Assembly: GCA_035048495.1 (NCBI GenBank)
Contig: CM068546.1
Location: 36,970,674 to 37,034,673, forward strand
Length of the DNA stretch: 64,000 nt
Origin: Euptelea pleiosperma
Lineage: Eukaryota; Streptophyta; Magnoliopsida; Ranunculales; Eupteleaceae
Reading direction: 5' to 3'
The translations under genes and the position numbers were made by a program. The notes beneath the pieces are model-generated. The model saw only the letters and a program-made list of their open reading frames with translations, did no database searches and was not told where the DNA came from. Every line of letters begins with the position of its first letter. Positions within the stretch are counted from its first letter, which is position 1. Positions 47,939 through 59,900 of the stretch are shown piece by piece.

Positions 47939-49678
47939 TCAGAATTCATACCCAGGCCCGGACAAATGGCTGGCCATTTCATCCAACAATCTGCAAATCT
48001 CTTGACTCTGGGAATGAGAATGGTCACCTGCAACAAATTCATGAACTACACCGTCCAACTCAATGGAGCTGCACCCCGGTGTCTTCTTAACCCCTCTTAC
48101 CTTCATCTCCTTCCTTAGCTTCCCAACATCCTCCCACCTATTACTAATTGCATAAATGTTCGACAAAAGCACATAACTGCCATCATTCAGTGGCTCCAGC
48201 TCAATTAGAGTCCTCCCTACCTGTTCTCCCAGTTCAAAATCACCATGGCGTCTACAAGCACCAAGGAGAGCTCTCCATACACTACCATCAGCCTCCATTG
48301 GCATAGTTTCTATAACCCGTCTTGCATCATTTAAAAAATTTGCACGGCCGAGAAGATCCACCACACATCCATAGTGCTCAACAGTGGGTGCCACATTGTG
48401 TTCCTTCACCATACTATGAAAGATTTGTAACCCGTCATCGACAAGACCTGAATGGCTACATGCCGATAAAACACAAATGAAGGTGATCTCATTGGGTTTT
48501 GTTCCTTCACCCAACATCTCTGAGAATAATTCAACAGCTTCTTTCCCACGTGAGTGCATAGCAAGTCCTCCAAGTATAGCGTTCCAGAGAAACACCTTCT
48601 TGTCTGGTGACTCTCGAAAGACATTGAGAGCGGCATCGATCCTTCCACATTTGCTGTACATATCTACCAGAGCCGTAGATAGATGAGAATCCACTTCAAG
48701 CCCATGTTTGTCAATATAAGCATGGATCCAGCGACCTTGATCAAGAGCTCCTAAGCTAGCACAAGCAGAGAGCACAGATGTCAATGTGATCCTATCTGTA
48801 TTAACCTTCGCAACTTGCATGTCTTTAAAAAGATCCACGGCCTCCTTACAGCGACCAGCACTCACAAATCCACTAATCATCGCACTCCAAGAAACCTCAT
48901 TTCGTTCCGGCATCTCCTCAAACAAACGAGAAGTCTCACTCAACAAACCAGCATTCGCATATCCTACAAGCATCGAAGTCCACGAAACAATATCTCTATG
49001 AGGCATCTCATCAAATACCTTCCTTGCATTATCCAATTCTCCTGATTTCACATATCCATCGAGCAAACAATTCCAAGAAATGGTATCTGGGTTCTCAATT
49101 TCATCAAACAAACGTCGTCCCACCAATCCCATCTCTCCAATCTTCACATAGAAATCCAACAGCGAGTTCCACGAGTGAGTCCCAAACCGAATTGGGTTCT
49201 TTACCATCTGGGCATGAGCTTGCTTGCCTTCGGAAACAGCAGATAACTTTGAGCAGGCGGCAAGGACGAATGTGAAAGTGAAATTGTCAGGATAAACAGA
49301 GTCTTCACACAACATTTGAAAATAAACAAGTAATGCCGCTCTCGGATTACCACGATTCAAATAGGCTCTGATCATGGTGTTGTAGATAAAAGAATTTCGA
49401 GGGAAATGGACAGTATCAAAGAGCATTTGGGCATAATTAAGGCTACCCGGTTCGTGGGAGGAGGCGAAAGACAAGAGGAGGCGACCAAAGGCATATTTTT
49501 CACGTATAAGGGAGGATTTGATGAGGAAGGAGTGAATTTGGACGAGCTCTTTGACATTTCGACAGATTTGAAGTAGAGAAATGGCGGGATCAGGTTTCTT
49601 CGGTGGAGATTGGTGTTGGGAGATTAGTATGTTCTTAATGGGTTTCACGAAGGGATGGGGAGTTGCAGAGATGTTCAT
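47939..49678 (-). CDS. PLS-class (E-type) pentatricopeptide repeat protein
   Basis: An intronless 579-residue ORF. PPR proteins of this class bind organelle transcripts and commonly specify C-to-U editing sites in mitochondria or chloroplasts. Repeats run from about residue 60 to 440, with typical motif ends such as SWNCLLDGYVKSGELDNARK, VFDEMPHRDIVSWTSMLVGY, SWSAMISGFVSAGRCKEAVD and TALVDMYSKCGRIDAALNVF. The E region follows (HYGCVVDLLGRANFLNDARR ... SNIYAISNRWEDVGKLRKEM), then PGCSSIELDGVVHEFVAGD and a final helix. The protein ends at PGYEF without a DYW deaminase domain, so editing would need a partner in trans. The N-terminus lacks acids early and could be a targeting peptide, but mitochondrial versus plastid location cannot be told. 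The ATG at 49678 is the first in frame. No frameshift or internal stop was seen. Confidence 0.95.
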   Translation of the reverse strand: MNISATPHPFVKPIKNILISQHQSPPKKPDPAISLLQICRNVKELVQIHSFLIKSSLIREKYAFGRLLLSFASSHEPGSLNYAQMLFDTVHFPRNSFIYNTMIRAYLNRGNPRAALLVYFQMLCEDSVYPDNFTFTFVLAACSKLSAVSEGKQAHAQMVKNPIRFGTHSWNSLLDFYVKIGEMGLVGRRLFDEIENPDTISWNCLLDGYVKSGELDNARKVFDEMPHRDIVSWTSMLVGYANAGLLSETSRLFEEMPERNEVSWSAMISGFVSAGRCKEAVDLFKDMQVAKVNTDRITLTSVLSACASLGALDQGRWIHAYIDKHGLEVDSHLSTALVDMYSKCGRIDAALNVFRESPDKKVFLWNAILGGLAMHSRGKEAVELFSEMLGEGTKPNEITFICVLSACSHSGLVDDGLQIFHSMVKEHNVAPTVEHYGCVVDLLGRANFLNDARRVIETMPMEADGSVWRALLGACRRHGDFELGEQVGRTLIELEPLNDGSYVLLSNIYAISNRWEDVGKLRKEMKVRGVKKTPGCSSIELDGVVHEFVAGDHSHSQSQEICRLLDEMASHLSGPGYEF

Positions 49679-49687
49679 TTTTTGGGT

Positions 49688-49835
49688 GAAATTTCTTGGA
49701 ACGAAGAAATGAAATATGACAGTTAAGTTAGTTGGCTTAAAGGGTAGAGTGCGCTGAAGTTTCTTGGAATGAAGAAAGGAAATATGGCAGTTAAGATGAC
49801 AGTTAAGTTAGTTGGCTTAAAGGTGGGGTGCGCTT
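49688..49835. repeat. Tandem duplication just upstream of the PPR start
   Basis: TTTCTTGGAA(C/T)GAAGAAA, GAAATATG(A/G)CAGTTAAG and TTAGTTGGCTTAAAG occur twice, with a period of about 70-82 bp. The second copy has an extra ATGACAGTTAAG. It lies in the PPR leader or promoter. Confidence 0.8.
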
Positions 49836-49957
49836 AAGTTTCTTGATATTATATTCCTCTCCGAAATAAAAGTAAATTTTGAGAGTAGTGAAGAAAGAAT
49901 TAGTAGTCCACTCCACTACTCTAATAAGAGGGGTATTCACCTCTAGATTAAAAAATA

Positions 49958-50785
49958 GGGAGTTTTTGACATACCCCCATGTTATTTTGAAAATTTGACA
50001 TACCCCCCCATGATTTGAAAAAGCTGACATACCCCCCTATGACTCGGTCCACTGTCTTTTGATCAAAGTTGACCCGAGTTGGCCGCCAAATTTTATATTA
50101 AATGATAGAATCGCCCTTTTCTTCAACTTTGGAACAAGGGTTGGGGCAAAAACCTAAACCCCAAATCAAACGGATGTGGAGGACGACCAGCTAAGAGACT
50201 CCAATAGGTTGGTCGCCCATTACCGGCAACCGACCCACCGGAGTCTCATGGCTGGCCGACCACTACTTCGGCAATAATTTAAAACTCAAGGTTTGGAAAA
50301 AAAAAAAAAAAAAAAAACGTACAATTATATTTCTAAAAAATTCATTAACAAAAATGAAAAATAAGAATAAGAGCAATTTAGATTTTAAGTTTTTGAGACA
50401 TTGATTTTGGAAAGATGGGTTCTTTCAATTTTCAAAAGAAATCGCATTCTCTCGTGAGTTTTATCTATTTCTATAGTTTTTTTTTATTTTCAATCTTTGT
50501 TTAATTCATTAAAAAAAAAAATCTCAGGTATACAAACAATGGTTTTTATTTTTATTTTTAATCTCCTCTTTTCATGTTTGATTTGGGGTTTGGGCCAAAC
50601 CCTTGTTCTAAGGTGACAAGGGCACTTTTGTCCATTAATACAAAATTTGGTAGTCAACTCAGGTCAACACTGGTCAAATGATAGTGGACCTAGTCATAGG
50701 GGGGTATGTCAGCTTTTTCAAATCATGAGGGGGTATGCCAAATTTTCAAAATAACTTTGGGGGGTGGGGTATGTCAAAAACTCCC
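49958..50785. mobile_element. Complete Mutator-like foldback element
   Basis: The left end is GGGAGTTTTTGACATACCCC and the right end is its exact inverse. The arms continue for over 200 bp (GACTCGGTCCACTGTC / ACTAGGTCCACTATC; GGAACAAGGGTT / AGAACAAGGGTT; CCCCAAATCAAAC). It is flanked by a perfect 9-bp duplication TAAAAAATA (49949-49957 and 50786-50794). The length is 828 bp. No transposase is encoded; the interior holds an A-run. The 9-bp duplication and long arms indicate the Mutator superfamily. Confidence 0.88.
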
Positions 50786-50794
50786 TAAAAAATA

Positions 50795-51878
50795 TCCCCC
50801 CTCCTGTTTCAAAATAACTTGGGGGGGGGGGGGGATTTCTCCACCACACAATCCATATGTCTCATTTACCTTAAATTCGATTCAACAACTAATAGCATAA
50901 CATCCCATTATTAGAATTACAATAGCTTCCAATCTCATTTCCGGGCTTGAATTTGTGCTTCCTCCCCTAGATTAATCTTTTCCAAGATAGAACAAACTGC
51001 CCATTGGCATACTTTTTGAAGGGTAATGTGTCACTTTTATCTTTATTAAGACCTAATACTGTAATTTTCATCTCTCCATGCTCTTCCACAATATTAGAAA
51101 TATCTACTGGTCACAATTGATAAAGATAATTGTGGACGTGTCCCTCGTTATGAAAAATTAAATTTGCCTCGAATGTCGGGTACTAATAGAATTTTTCTGA
51201 TTAGGGTCCGATGATGAGATGGGATTGTAATCTCTCATCTCTATAACCTTGCAGGAGATATGTTGGTCGTTCACTATCTCTTCTTTTTCGAATTTGGTTG
51301 GAATGAAGTTGTGCTTAATTACCTTCCTTGTCGTCATTGAATTTCAAAATGTAAGAACACCATAAAAATGTGTAATTGTAGCTAAGAAGTGATTGTATTT
51401 ATAAGGAGATGGAAATGATTCCTACGACTTTAGGCGCAAAATCATGGAAATGATCTCTTCTAAAATATTAACAGCTACTAAAAATAAAAAATAAAACATA
51501 GTTTAGATTCTTTTTTTATTTTTATCTTGGGGATCCGTGGTCATTAAAGAAGCTAAATGACTTTCTATACATATTAATGTTTTCATTCCACTAGTCCTTG
51601 ATTTGCTAACTATCATTTTTGACATTTTTTTCTTTTTATGGAGTTGATATTGAGCCGTTCTATGATACGGAATTTTGCATCAAAATTTTTTATCCAAAAG
51701 TCCCCCAAATTTCCAAGTATCACACTCTTTTGGGCCACTGACCCTATGAATGTATGGTCAACAAAGAAGTATGGGTGTTGCGTAAGTTACCCAATGCCAG
51801 GTGTACAATATGAACTTTTTTTTGTTAGAAAAGTTTTTGGAATGGTCTTATATTTTCTCTTGGAGAGACCAACACTCC
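50795..51878. other. Intergenic DNA
   Basis: A G-run at 50821-50834 follows GTTTCAAAATAACTT, a phrase also found at the end of the foldback element. No gene is supported. A MITE fragment lies at 51700-51790 (TCACACTCTTTTGGGCCACT and CCCTATGAATGTATGG). Confidence 0.4.
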
Positions 51879-52254
51879 TAGGGCTGCAACTTGGGCGGGA
51901 TCAACCCAAACCCGACTGCTTCAACTCGATGTTGGGTTAGGGTTGGGTTGGCTCCTTCAATACTCGGGTTGGACTTGGGCTTGGATTTTAACAACCCAAT
52001 CAAATTGGGTTGGGCTAGGCTGGATGCTTAGCCCAACCCGAGCCCGACTTACATATATTCAAGGTGATGAATATAAATGTGTATATTTTGTTAATTTGGT
52101 CATATTTAACAGCATATGGAAATGAAGCTATTATTTAATGGCTAGCATAAAGGGCGTGGGCTTGGGCTAGGATTCATTGCCTTGAAGGTAGGGTTGGGCT
52201 AGGGTTTACCTCCAAGGCTCCAACCCCACCTAACCCCCCCGAGTTGCAGCCCTA
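51879..52254. mobile_element. TAGGGCTGCAACT hAT-type MITE
   Basis: The left end is TAGGGCTGCAACTTGGGC and the inverted right end is TAGGGCTGCAACTCGGGG. The interior is made of GGTTGGGCT/AGCCCAACC phrases. The short frame at 51943-52125 belongs to it. Confidence 0.75.
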
Positions 52255-53119
52255 AGTTACTCCTACCCAGCCGATAGCACAACGGGCAAAAAAAAAACTC
52301 TCAATTTTCTGTTTTTTTTTTGGAGTTTCCCCTCCAGATTGAGTCAAATCATCTTAGCCGCTGATTTGGGAGAGGACCAAGTCCAGGTTTCTGTTAGTTA
52401 AAACATTTCCAAGATGCCTACACAAAAAATTAAATAAATGCAAGGGCGCATTTTGCACAGAACACAAACAAAAAAGACCCACCCAAACCTATTTTATTAC
52501 TAATACTTTTTTCTTTTCCCTTAATTCTCCAAAACCCTAGCGACCTTGCCCCGGCCTTCACCAGAATTAAACACAGTTTTAGAATGTTACCCAAACCACA
52601 TTCTCACGAAAAACTACGTTATAATTTGACTGATTTCTATAATTAACACATTATCTTAAAATAATGCATGAAAAATACATGCATCCAAACACTCCCTTGA
52701 GATCAACTTCGGATGGGAGGTACCCGTTTAACCAAAACCAACTCGGATCTTGAACCAAAAACAGTTCCAGTAGCATATTTTTGAGAACCAACTAAAAAAG
52801 AACCAGAATAAGAACCGAACTGAAAATAACCAACTGCTGAAATAAATGGTTGAAAACGGCTTTCTATTTACTTGTTTGGGGGAATTAAACCATTCGTCTC
52901 TAATTCCATGCACATGCACATAAAAAAACAAGGATGATGAATGCCATTACGCTCTGATATGAGCATCACTTTTTTACACTTCTTTGCTGAACATTGAAAT
53001 TAGAATTATACTTACAATAGAAGGAAAGAAAACATATATATGCAAGTTTCCCTACACGAGAAACAAAAACAACATCCATCAAGTACTTCAATGATCGACG
53101 AATTCCAAGATAAACATCG
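52255..53119. other. 3' flank of the KNOX gene
   Basis: A degenerate repeat with AACCAAC/GAACCG phrases lies around 52720-52860. The last few hundred bases before 53120 are probable 3' UTR of the minus-strand KNOX gene. Confidence 0.4.
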
Positions 53120-56100
53120 TCACATGTCATCATTCCCAGTTCCTCCTCCAATGTCGCAATACATGGAAGGCCCACCCCCACCACTGACCCCCTCCATGAG
53201 AGCAAAGCGCATGTCTTCAGATGGCTTCCAATGCCGCTTCCTCTGGTTGATGAACCAATTGTTAATCTGCTTCTGGTCAAGTCCCGTAACTTCCGCTAGT
53301 TTCATCTTCTCTTCTTCCTGTAATATCAGACATTTGTTTATTAAATCAACACATGAACGCAGAGTACAGAAATTGAAGAAAAACCATTACATATGCTACA
53401 TATGATATGAGCCACTGTTAATTGATGTGATGATCAATAATACATTTAGAACGAAAGAGAGTCATGATTTTTGTTTTTTGTCCCGTTTCATCAGACATGC
53501 ACTAGGTACCAAGCCATCCGGGTTCGGTTGAAGGGGTATGATCTCCCCCACAAGGGGAGATTCTATCATCTACGCTGGTATATGGACTTAATAAAATGAT
53601 CTAGGCCATACGATCTATGAAGCAAATTAAGTTGCATAATTATTACCGTAGGATACGGCCATCTATAATGGGTGTTCCACCAGTCCAGTAATGTCATTCT
53701 TGCATCCTTCGGTAGCTTCCCTTTCTTCCTCTTCTTCAAGAATTCCTTCCTGAGACTGCTAAGATAACCGCTGTATTTCTGCAGAAGCATTTCTTTTAGT
53801 TCCTGATCACCTGGACGGGGACCGGAGGATTCTTGGCTTTCTGATGCTTCCACCTCCCCACAGCTTAGCTCCTCTTCTGAAGACCCAGTTGCTTCTGGAA
53901 ACATGCTAAGCAAGATCACAAAATGACACTATATGATTGAATACATAGATAACATACCAACAATTTGCCCATTTTACTCGCTGGTTAAATGCATGGCAGA
54001 GTCAAGGACTGAGCTAGGAAGTAGCTCAAAAACATAACTCAAATCCACTAACCCTCAAACATGTACGAGAAGAAAATAATGACGAGAAGAGGAGAAGAAT
54101 AAATAGGAGGAATAACAATATATTGATTCAAACTTCAACTTTCACACTTACACTCAATACAGACAAGGGAAATCTTGCTCTCATAACTACCTCCAAGAGA
54201 GAAACCCAATCTAAAAAGAAGCAACCTATAAGAAAAATCTTGCCAGAAGGAGCATGACAAGTGCTCAGCCCCCACTCCCCACCTGTGGACCTTTAATATA
54301 CCGCAGTTGCAGAACACAAGCAGGGACAAGATTTCCAAAAATGCATAAACAAGCCTGTTAGCGCCGTGGACTAGCCTTAAAAAGCCATATCCTCTTACTC
54401 TCATGTTAAGCAACAGTTCAAGAAATGTTTAGGGTGGTATCCAAACAACTAATTTGAAGTGTAGAAGAAAAAACCATGATGTAATCTCCTAAGGACCTGT
54501 GCTGTAAGCCTGTAAGAGTCTAACATGATGCTCATCCACAATCCCCATACGATGGCACGGACAGATTACAAAATCAAACAGCCAGATAAATTCAACGATG
54601 CATGTTATTGCCAGTAGATACTCAAAGAACCATCTATCATTTTATAAAAAGCATCTGATCACACATTGGATTCAAATGTATGTGCCAATGATGACATTGA
54701 CTACAAAATGTATCTCATTGAACAAAATACGTACATAGTTGATGAGAGTTCATCACAACTCACAGGGAGGTAATCGGAAAGTTGAGATTCATCACCATCA
54801 TTAGCTGGTGTGATGACATAGAAAGGAAATGATACCAACTAACAGGAGATAATCACAGTAAGTGCACTTGGAATTGAAATGCCTCACTGCATTATGATAA
54901 TTAAAAACCACAGTATCTTAACATATTGTTCCAATCAAACCTACAGATTGTAATATTAGAAACTGGATGACTCAATAAATTCCTGAATAAAATACCAATG
55001 TTTGAACTTTGAAGGGTGCTCTCCTTACAATTTTCACAAAAATAATAACATAGAGATAGAACGAATGGATGAAAGATATAAGGAAAGAATGTCCAGGTTG
55101 GTCACTTTTCCGACTTCTTTGTGATGTATCACAAAGGAGCTGCTGTACTCACTGTAAGAAGCTGGCATTTCAAAAACTACATGGGGTTTAGGGGTTTTCA
55201 TTTCAAATCGAAAGATAAACTATCATTAGGAATTTGAGATTCATCTTGATCGAACACATAAAGATCAAAAAATAAAAACACCATCAACACAATAGCCATT
55301 TCCGAATTTGAGATGCAAATGCTATGGCCCATGCTAGGACTTGATTTGATTGCACCATAAGTTATATAACATTATGGAGTTACAAATATATTTCATAATA
55401 TATGGAATGCAACTACTTTCACAGTTACAATATGCAAAATGAAAAATGTCAATGAGTATCCCAAGATTACTAATTTACTACTAAAATAAATTTACATATG
55501 ATCAACAATACATAATATAATATCTAACAGTAAGCTGAATAGAATACACTTCAGCAAGTAATATTATAATTTAACATATTTGTAGTAAATCCAAGACAGA
55601 ATATCATAGCAAGGGAGAGTTAAAACCACATCATGATTCAAATTAAAAGGATCCCCATCTACCTCTAAGTAGACCTCTAAGTAGGATTGGGTTATACCAA
55701 TACTACCTTCTTTCTAAGTCATTTAGGCATGCAAAAATATCTTACATGTTTCCAAATAACAGGCGAGACACTATACATTACCTCTCATGCACACCCTTCA
55801 TATAGTTCACAGCCATTTCTTGGGCTTGCACAAATCCCAATTTTAGCTTTGTTTGGTTACCAGCCAATTTTTGTTTTCACATAATATAACTTGCAACTGT
55901 GATCGATATTAGAGTGTATTTTACTATTAACTTTTATTTTGGCAAAGACGGGGAGTAGTTCAGTGTTCTTCTGTTTTGCATAGAAACAGAAGAATACCAA
56001 AATTCTACTAGAATGTTGTATCCAGGGGGCATAGCGTCAATGTATCACTTGCACTAGATTATCCGCAAACTAGATTATCCGCAAAGGCGTGGAAATGCTT

Positions 56101-56942
56101 GAAAGAGAGCAATCTAGTCCATGCCTCAACCCAGTTGCATACTCCATTGACAGGTCAGAAGGCTCATTACTTGTATACATTGGAATTGGAAAGTGGGACA
56201 GGTATTTATAATTTTTTTTATAAATTCTATTGTGTCATTACCATCGTAAGCCTTAACCCAACAATATGGGATTGGCTCCTACAAAATTTGATTTTATTTT
56301 GCCTAAGCTTACAATACAAAGAACGCCAATTTTAAAGCTTTTAAGCTCTACGAAAAAAGGTTATTACTAGAATAATTTTAGTTTATATTAATATGAATTA
56401 TTCTCGGCTTGGGATACACCTATAGGCCCAGTAGATTAAGCCAGTATAATGGATTCTTACTATGTGTTCATACTGCATAGAAACAGTAGAACACCAAAAT
56501 TCTACTAGGATGTTGTATCTTGGGAGCGGAGCATCAATGTATCACCTGCACTGGATTTTCCGCACAGGCATGGAAATGCCTTAAAGAGACCAACCCAGTC
56601 ATCGCATACTGCATCGACAGGTCAGAAGCTTATTACTTGTATACATTGGAATTGGAAAATGGAACAGGTATTTATAAAAAAAAATTTATAAATTATATTG
56701 TACCATTACCATCATAAGCCCCCATTACCATCATAAGCCCTAACCCACGATATGGGGTCTGCTCCTATAAAATTCTATTTTATTTTTCTAAACTAACAAT
56801 ACAAAGAACGACAATTTTAAGGTGTTCATGCTATACAGAAAAGGTTATTACTAAAATAATTATAGTTTATAGAAATATGAATTATTCTTGGCGTGGGATA
56901 CATCTATAGGCCCAATAGAGTCGGCTACTGATTAATTCAAGT

Positions 56943-56992
<50 letters not shown>

Positions 56993-59900
56993 GGATTCTT
57001 ACTATGTGTTCATATATGGTAGACCTAGTGGGCTAAGATTTTCTAGTGGGTCTTTTTTGGATAAAAATAATTGGGCTTGCACAAATCCCAATTTTAGTGA
57101 GCCAAGTTTCAGTAGAGATAAGTAATCATACAAGTTTTTGCCTAACCAAAACTTTAGATAGTCTTTCTGGACCCATTTTTTCTTATTTTTATTGAAATAA
57201 ATGAGGGATTGTTGATGTATTTTAATAAAATAACTTGTTGCATCTTGTTTTATTCATAAATTTTTACCTTTTAAACTATTTATCATTGCATAAACAACAT
57301 TTATTGTGTTCACATTGCTTTTGGTTGAATTTCCTTTCTTATAATATTCTATTCAGTTTATTGAAATAAAAACACTTTCTTTTTTTAATTTTTCTTTAAT
57401 CAATGTGTAACTATTATAACCAATTGTCAACATTTTTAAGTCTCCTTTGAATTATGTAACCCCATTTGTATCCAGTGGGAACCACATTTGTAACACCAAT
57501 CCCGATTGCCAACTTGGCACATTATCCTTACTGTGCACCAGGTTATACCGTATCTTTGCCCGAGATGCACTAGATCACCTCTCTTATTGCTTACGTTGGC
57601 TACACTCCTATTTTGAGTGAGATTCATATTGCTCTCTTAACCCCTTACTAGAAGCTTGCTACTTCTATTGTTTCCTAGTTTGAGTAGGATTAGGATTGTC
57701 TTTTCCTATTTATTAGACCCACTATCAATTGGAAGTAAGGTTCTAAACTTAGACTTGGCCTGAAAATTTGGTCAATTAAAATTCGAAATTAATTCGGATA
57801 AGTTCAATTTGTTTTAGAGAATTTCTGTAAAAATCCACTAACTAAGAGAAGTTTGGTGAATTTTTGCCAAAATTAGTATAACGATATTAATCTTGCGTAG
57901 ATTGCTTTGAATGGTTGTTTTTATGATATAATGAGTAAGTGGTTTATCATATCCTTGAAAATCAGTGAGTTTTACCAACGTTTTGGCCAAAAATCTCTAA
58001 GTTTACTATCTACTTTGAATTAAACAAATTAATTCAGCGATTTTTTGTAATTTTTCAATACATGTACACTTTTGGAATTAATTCGGCTAATTTCACCATA
58101 TTTTAAAGCCGATGGGGGGAGGGGGGTCAAGCATTATAATTGAGTGAATTGCATCCACCAATGAGGCCGAGGAAGTAAACCGGATTCTAGTGATGAACCT
58201 CGTTAATGGTCGTTTCCTTTCTTTTTCTCTCTTTTATATTATTCTTTTAATTATTTGATTATTTATTGTTTGATTAATTCCATATATATCGTCTGTGGTA
58301 TTTATTGGTTGATAAATTTCATATTTACCATTATTGTTTGTGGTGCATGAATTGACAAAAATCCGACAGCAAACCCAGATTCACCGACCACATATGCACT
58401 TTTAATATTTTTTAGCCATATGAGTGGTGTGGAGACATTCGAGTTGCCAGCCAAAAAGGGTCATACATATGTACCCAATAAATTAGACACCCAACTTAGG
58501 TCTATACATGAGACCTTACCCTTAAGGTTTGAGGCACCATTAATTTTGTAATTTTCAGAGTGCTACTATGATGGTGCTGCTGTGATGCTATACATTACCA
58601 CTATATTGCATATTTATACCATTATTCTGCTTTCTTTTTTCGATTACCACTCATTTTTTTATTTTGCATACCAGAACTTGCAACTGTGATCAATATTAGT
58701 GTATTTTACTCTTTTTATTTGGGGAAAGAGGTGGAAGAGAGTAGTTCGGAGTTTTTCTATTATCTGCAGAAACACTAGAACAATGGTACTTTACTGGGCT
58801 GTTTCTAGAGGCATAGCAACACAGGAATTTTCCACAAAGGCGTGGAAATGACTTAAAGGATGACCTAATCCATGCCTCAACCCAGTAGTATGCTTCATTG
58901 ATAGGTCAGAATTGATAGGCCAGAAGACCTATTACTTGTATTCATTGGAATTGGAAAGCGGAACAGGTATTTATAGTTTTTATTTCTAACTTCAATTGCA
59001 ATTTCTATAAGACTTTATCTTATTTGACCTAAATTAATAATACAAAGAACAACAGCGAGGACCAAAAACCACTATAACGTGATTATTGCAGTGTCATGAC
59101 TTCCACTATTAAACAAGGCTGTAAACAAAGCCAACGAGGTTCAAGACATATGCGGAATGTGCAAGCATGTGTCCTACACCTGCAGGTATACTTTTCATTG
59201 GCATGTGATTGCACACATTTTGGGAACTGTGGTCGAAAAAAAGTCTTAAACACTGTTTCTTGGACACGTATGCCAAGCCATATGCACATTGTCTTATGTG
59301 GTTATGAATTTGACACACTCTTAAATAGGTGGTGGAACAGGAAATTTGAGGTTCCTCCAATTGTTTTGGTAGTTCAAATCAACTCAAATGATAGTATATC
59401 TAATTAGATTTAGTCCTCAAAAATTGAAGGAGAAATAACAGAACTCAACACTAATGCAGATTCATAGTTTACCTAATGAAAGCCCAATATTTCTATTTAG
59501 TTCTCTTTTTAAGTGTACATAAACTATTTCCCTAGAAATATGGTTCAGAACATGTATCGCGTTTCTAGCTACAATTTAAATCATTATGAACCCATCTTCT
59601 TCTTGCTTCTATTTGTCAATATAGAAGCAATGTCTGATGCATGTAAATATATATTTTCTTCCTATAATTGTTTCTTGGATTTTTTGAATAATAACCTATT
59701 TTTTCTCCATTGACACATTTTATCATATTTTTACCTCGTAATTAAGAAGACTTGCCAAAGCAAAACCTGCAGACTAACATATTGGTTCTTACCATTCATT
59801 CAAGTGGCTTAATTTCTAATACTAAGGGCTTAATGATTCACTGTTTTTTGACTAGAGAACCAAATGCATCACTCATCATGGTATGTACACCCATCAGCAA

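Noticed and set aside
47876..49275. Several plus-strand frames over the PPR gene
   Set aside because: They are shadows of the long minus-strand PPR reading frame.
56941..56990. AT run considered as a possible matrix-attachment or cruciform site
   Set aside because: A simple microsatellite explains it, and function cannot be supported from sequence alone.
59096..59407. Frames on both strands inside the KNOX intron
   Set aside because: They overlap on opposite strands, have no recognised domain and no splice context.
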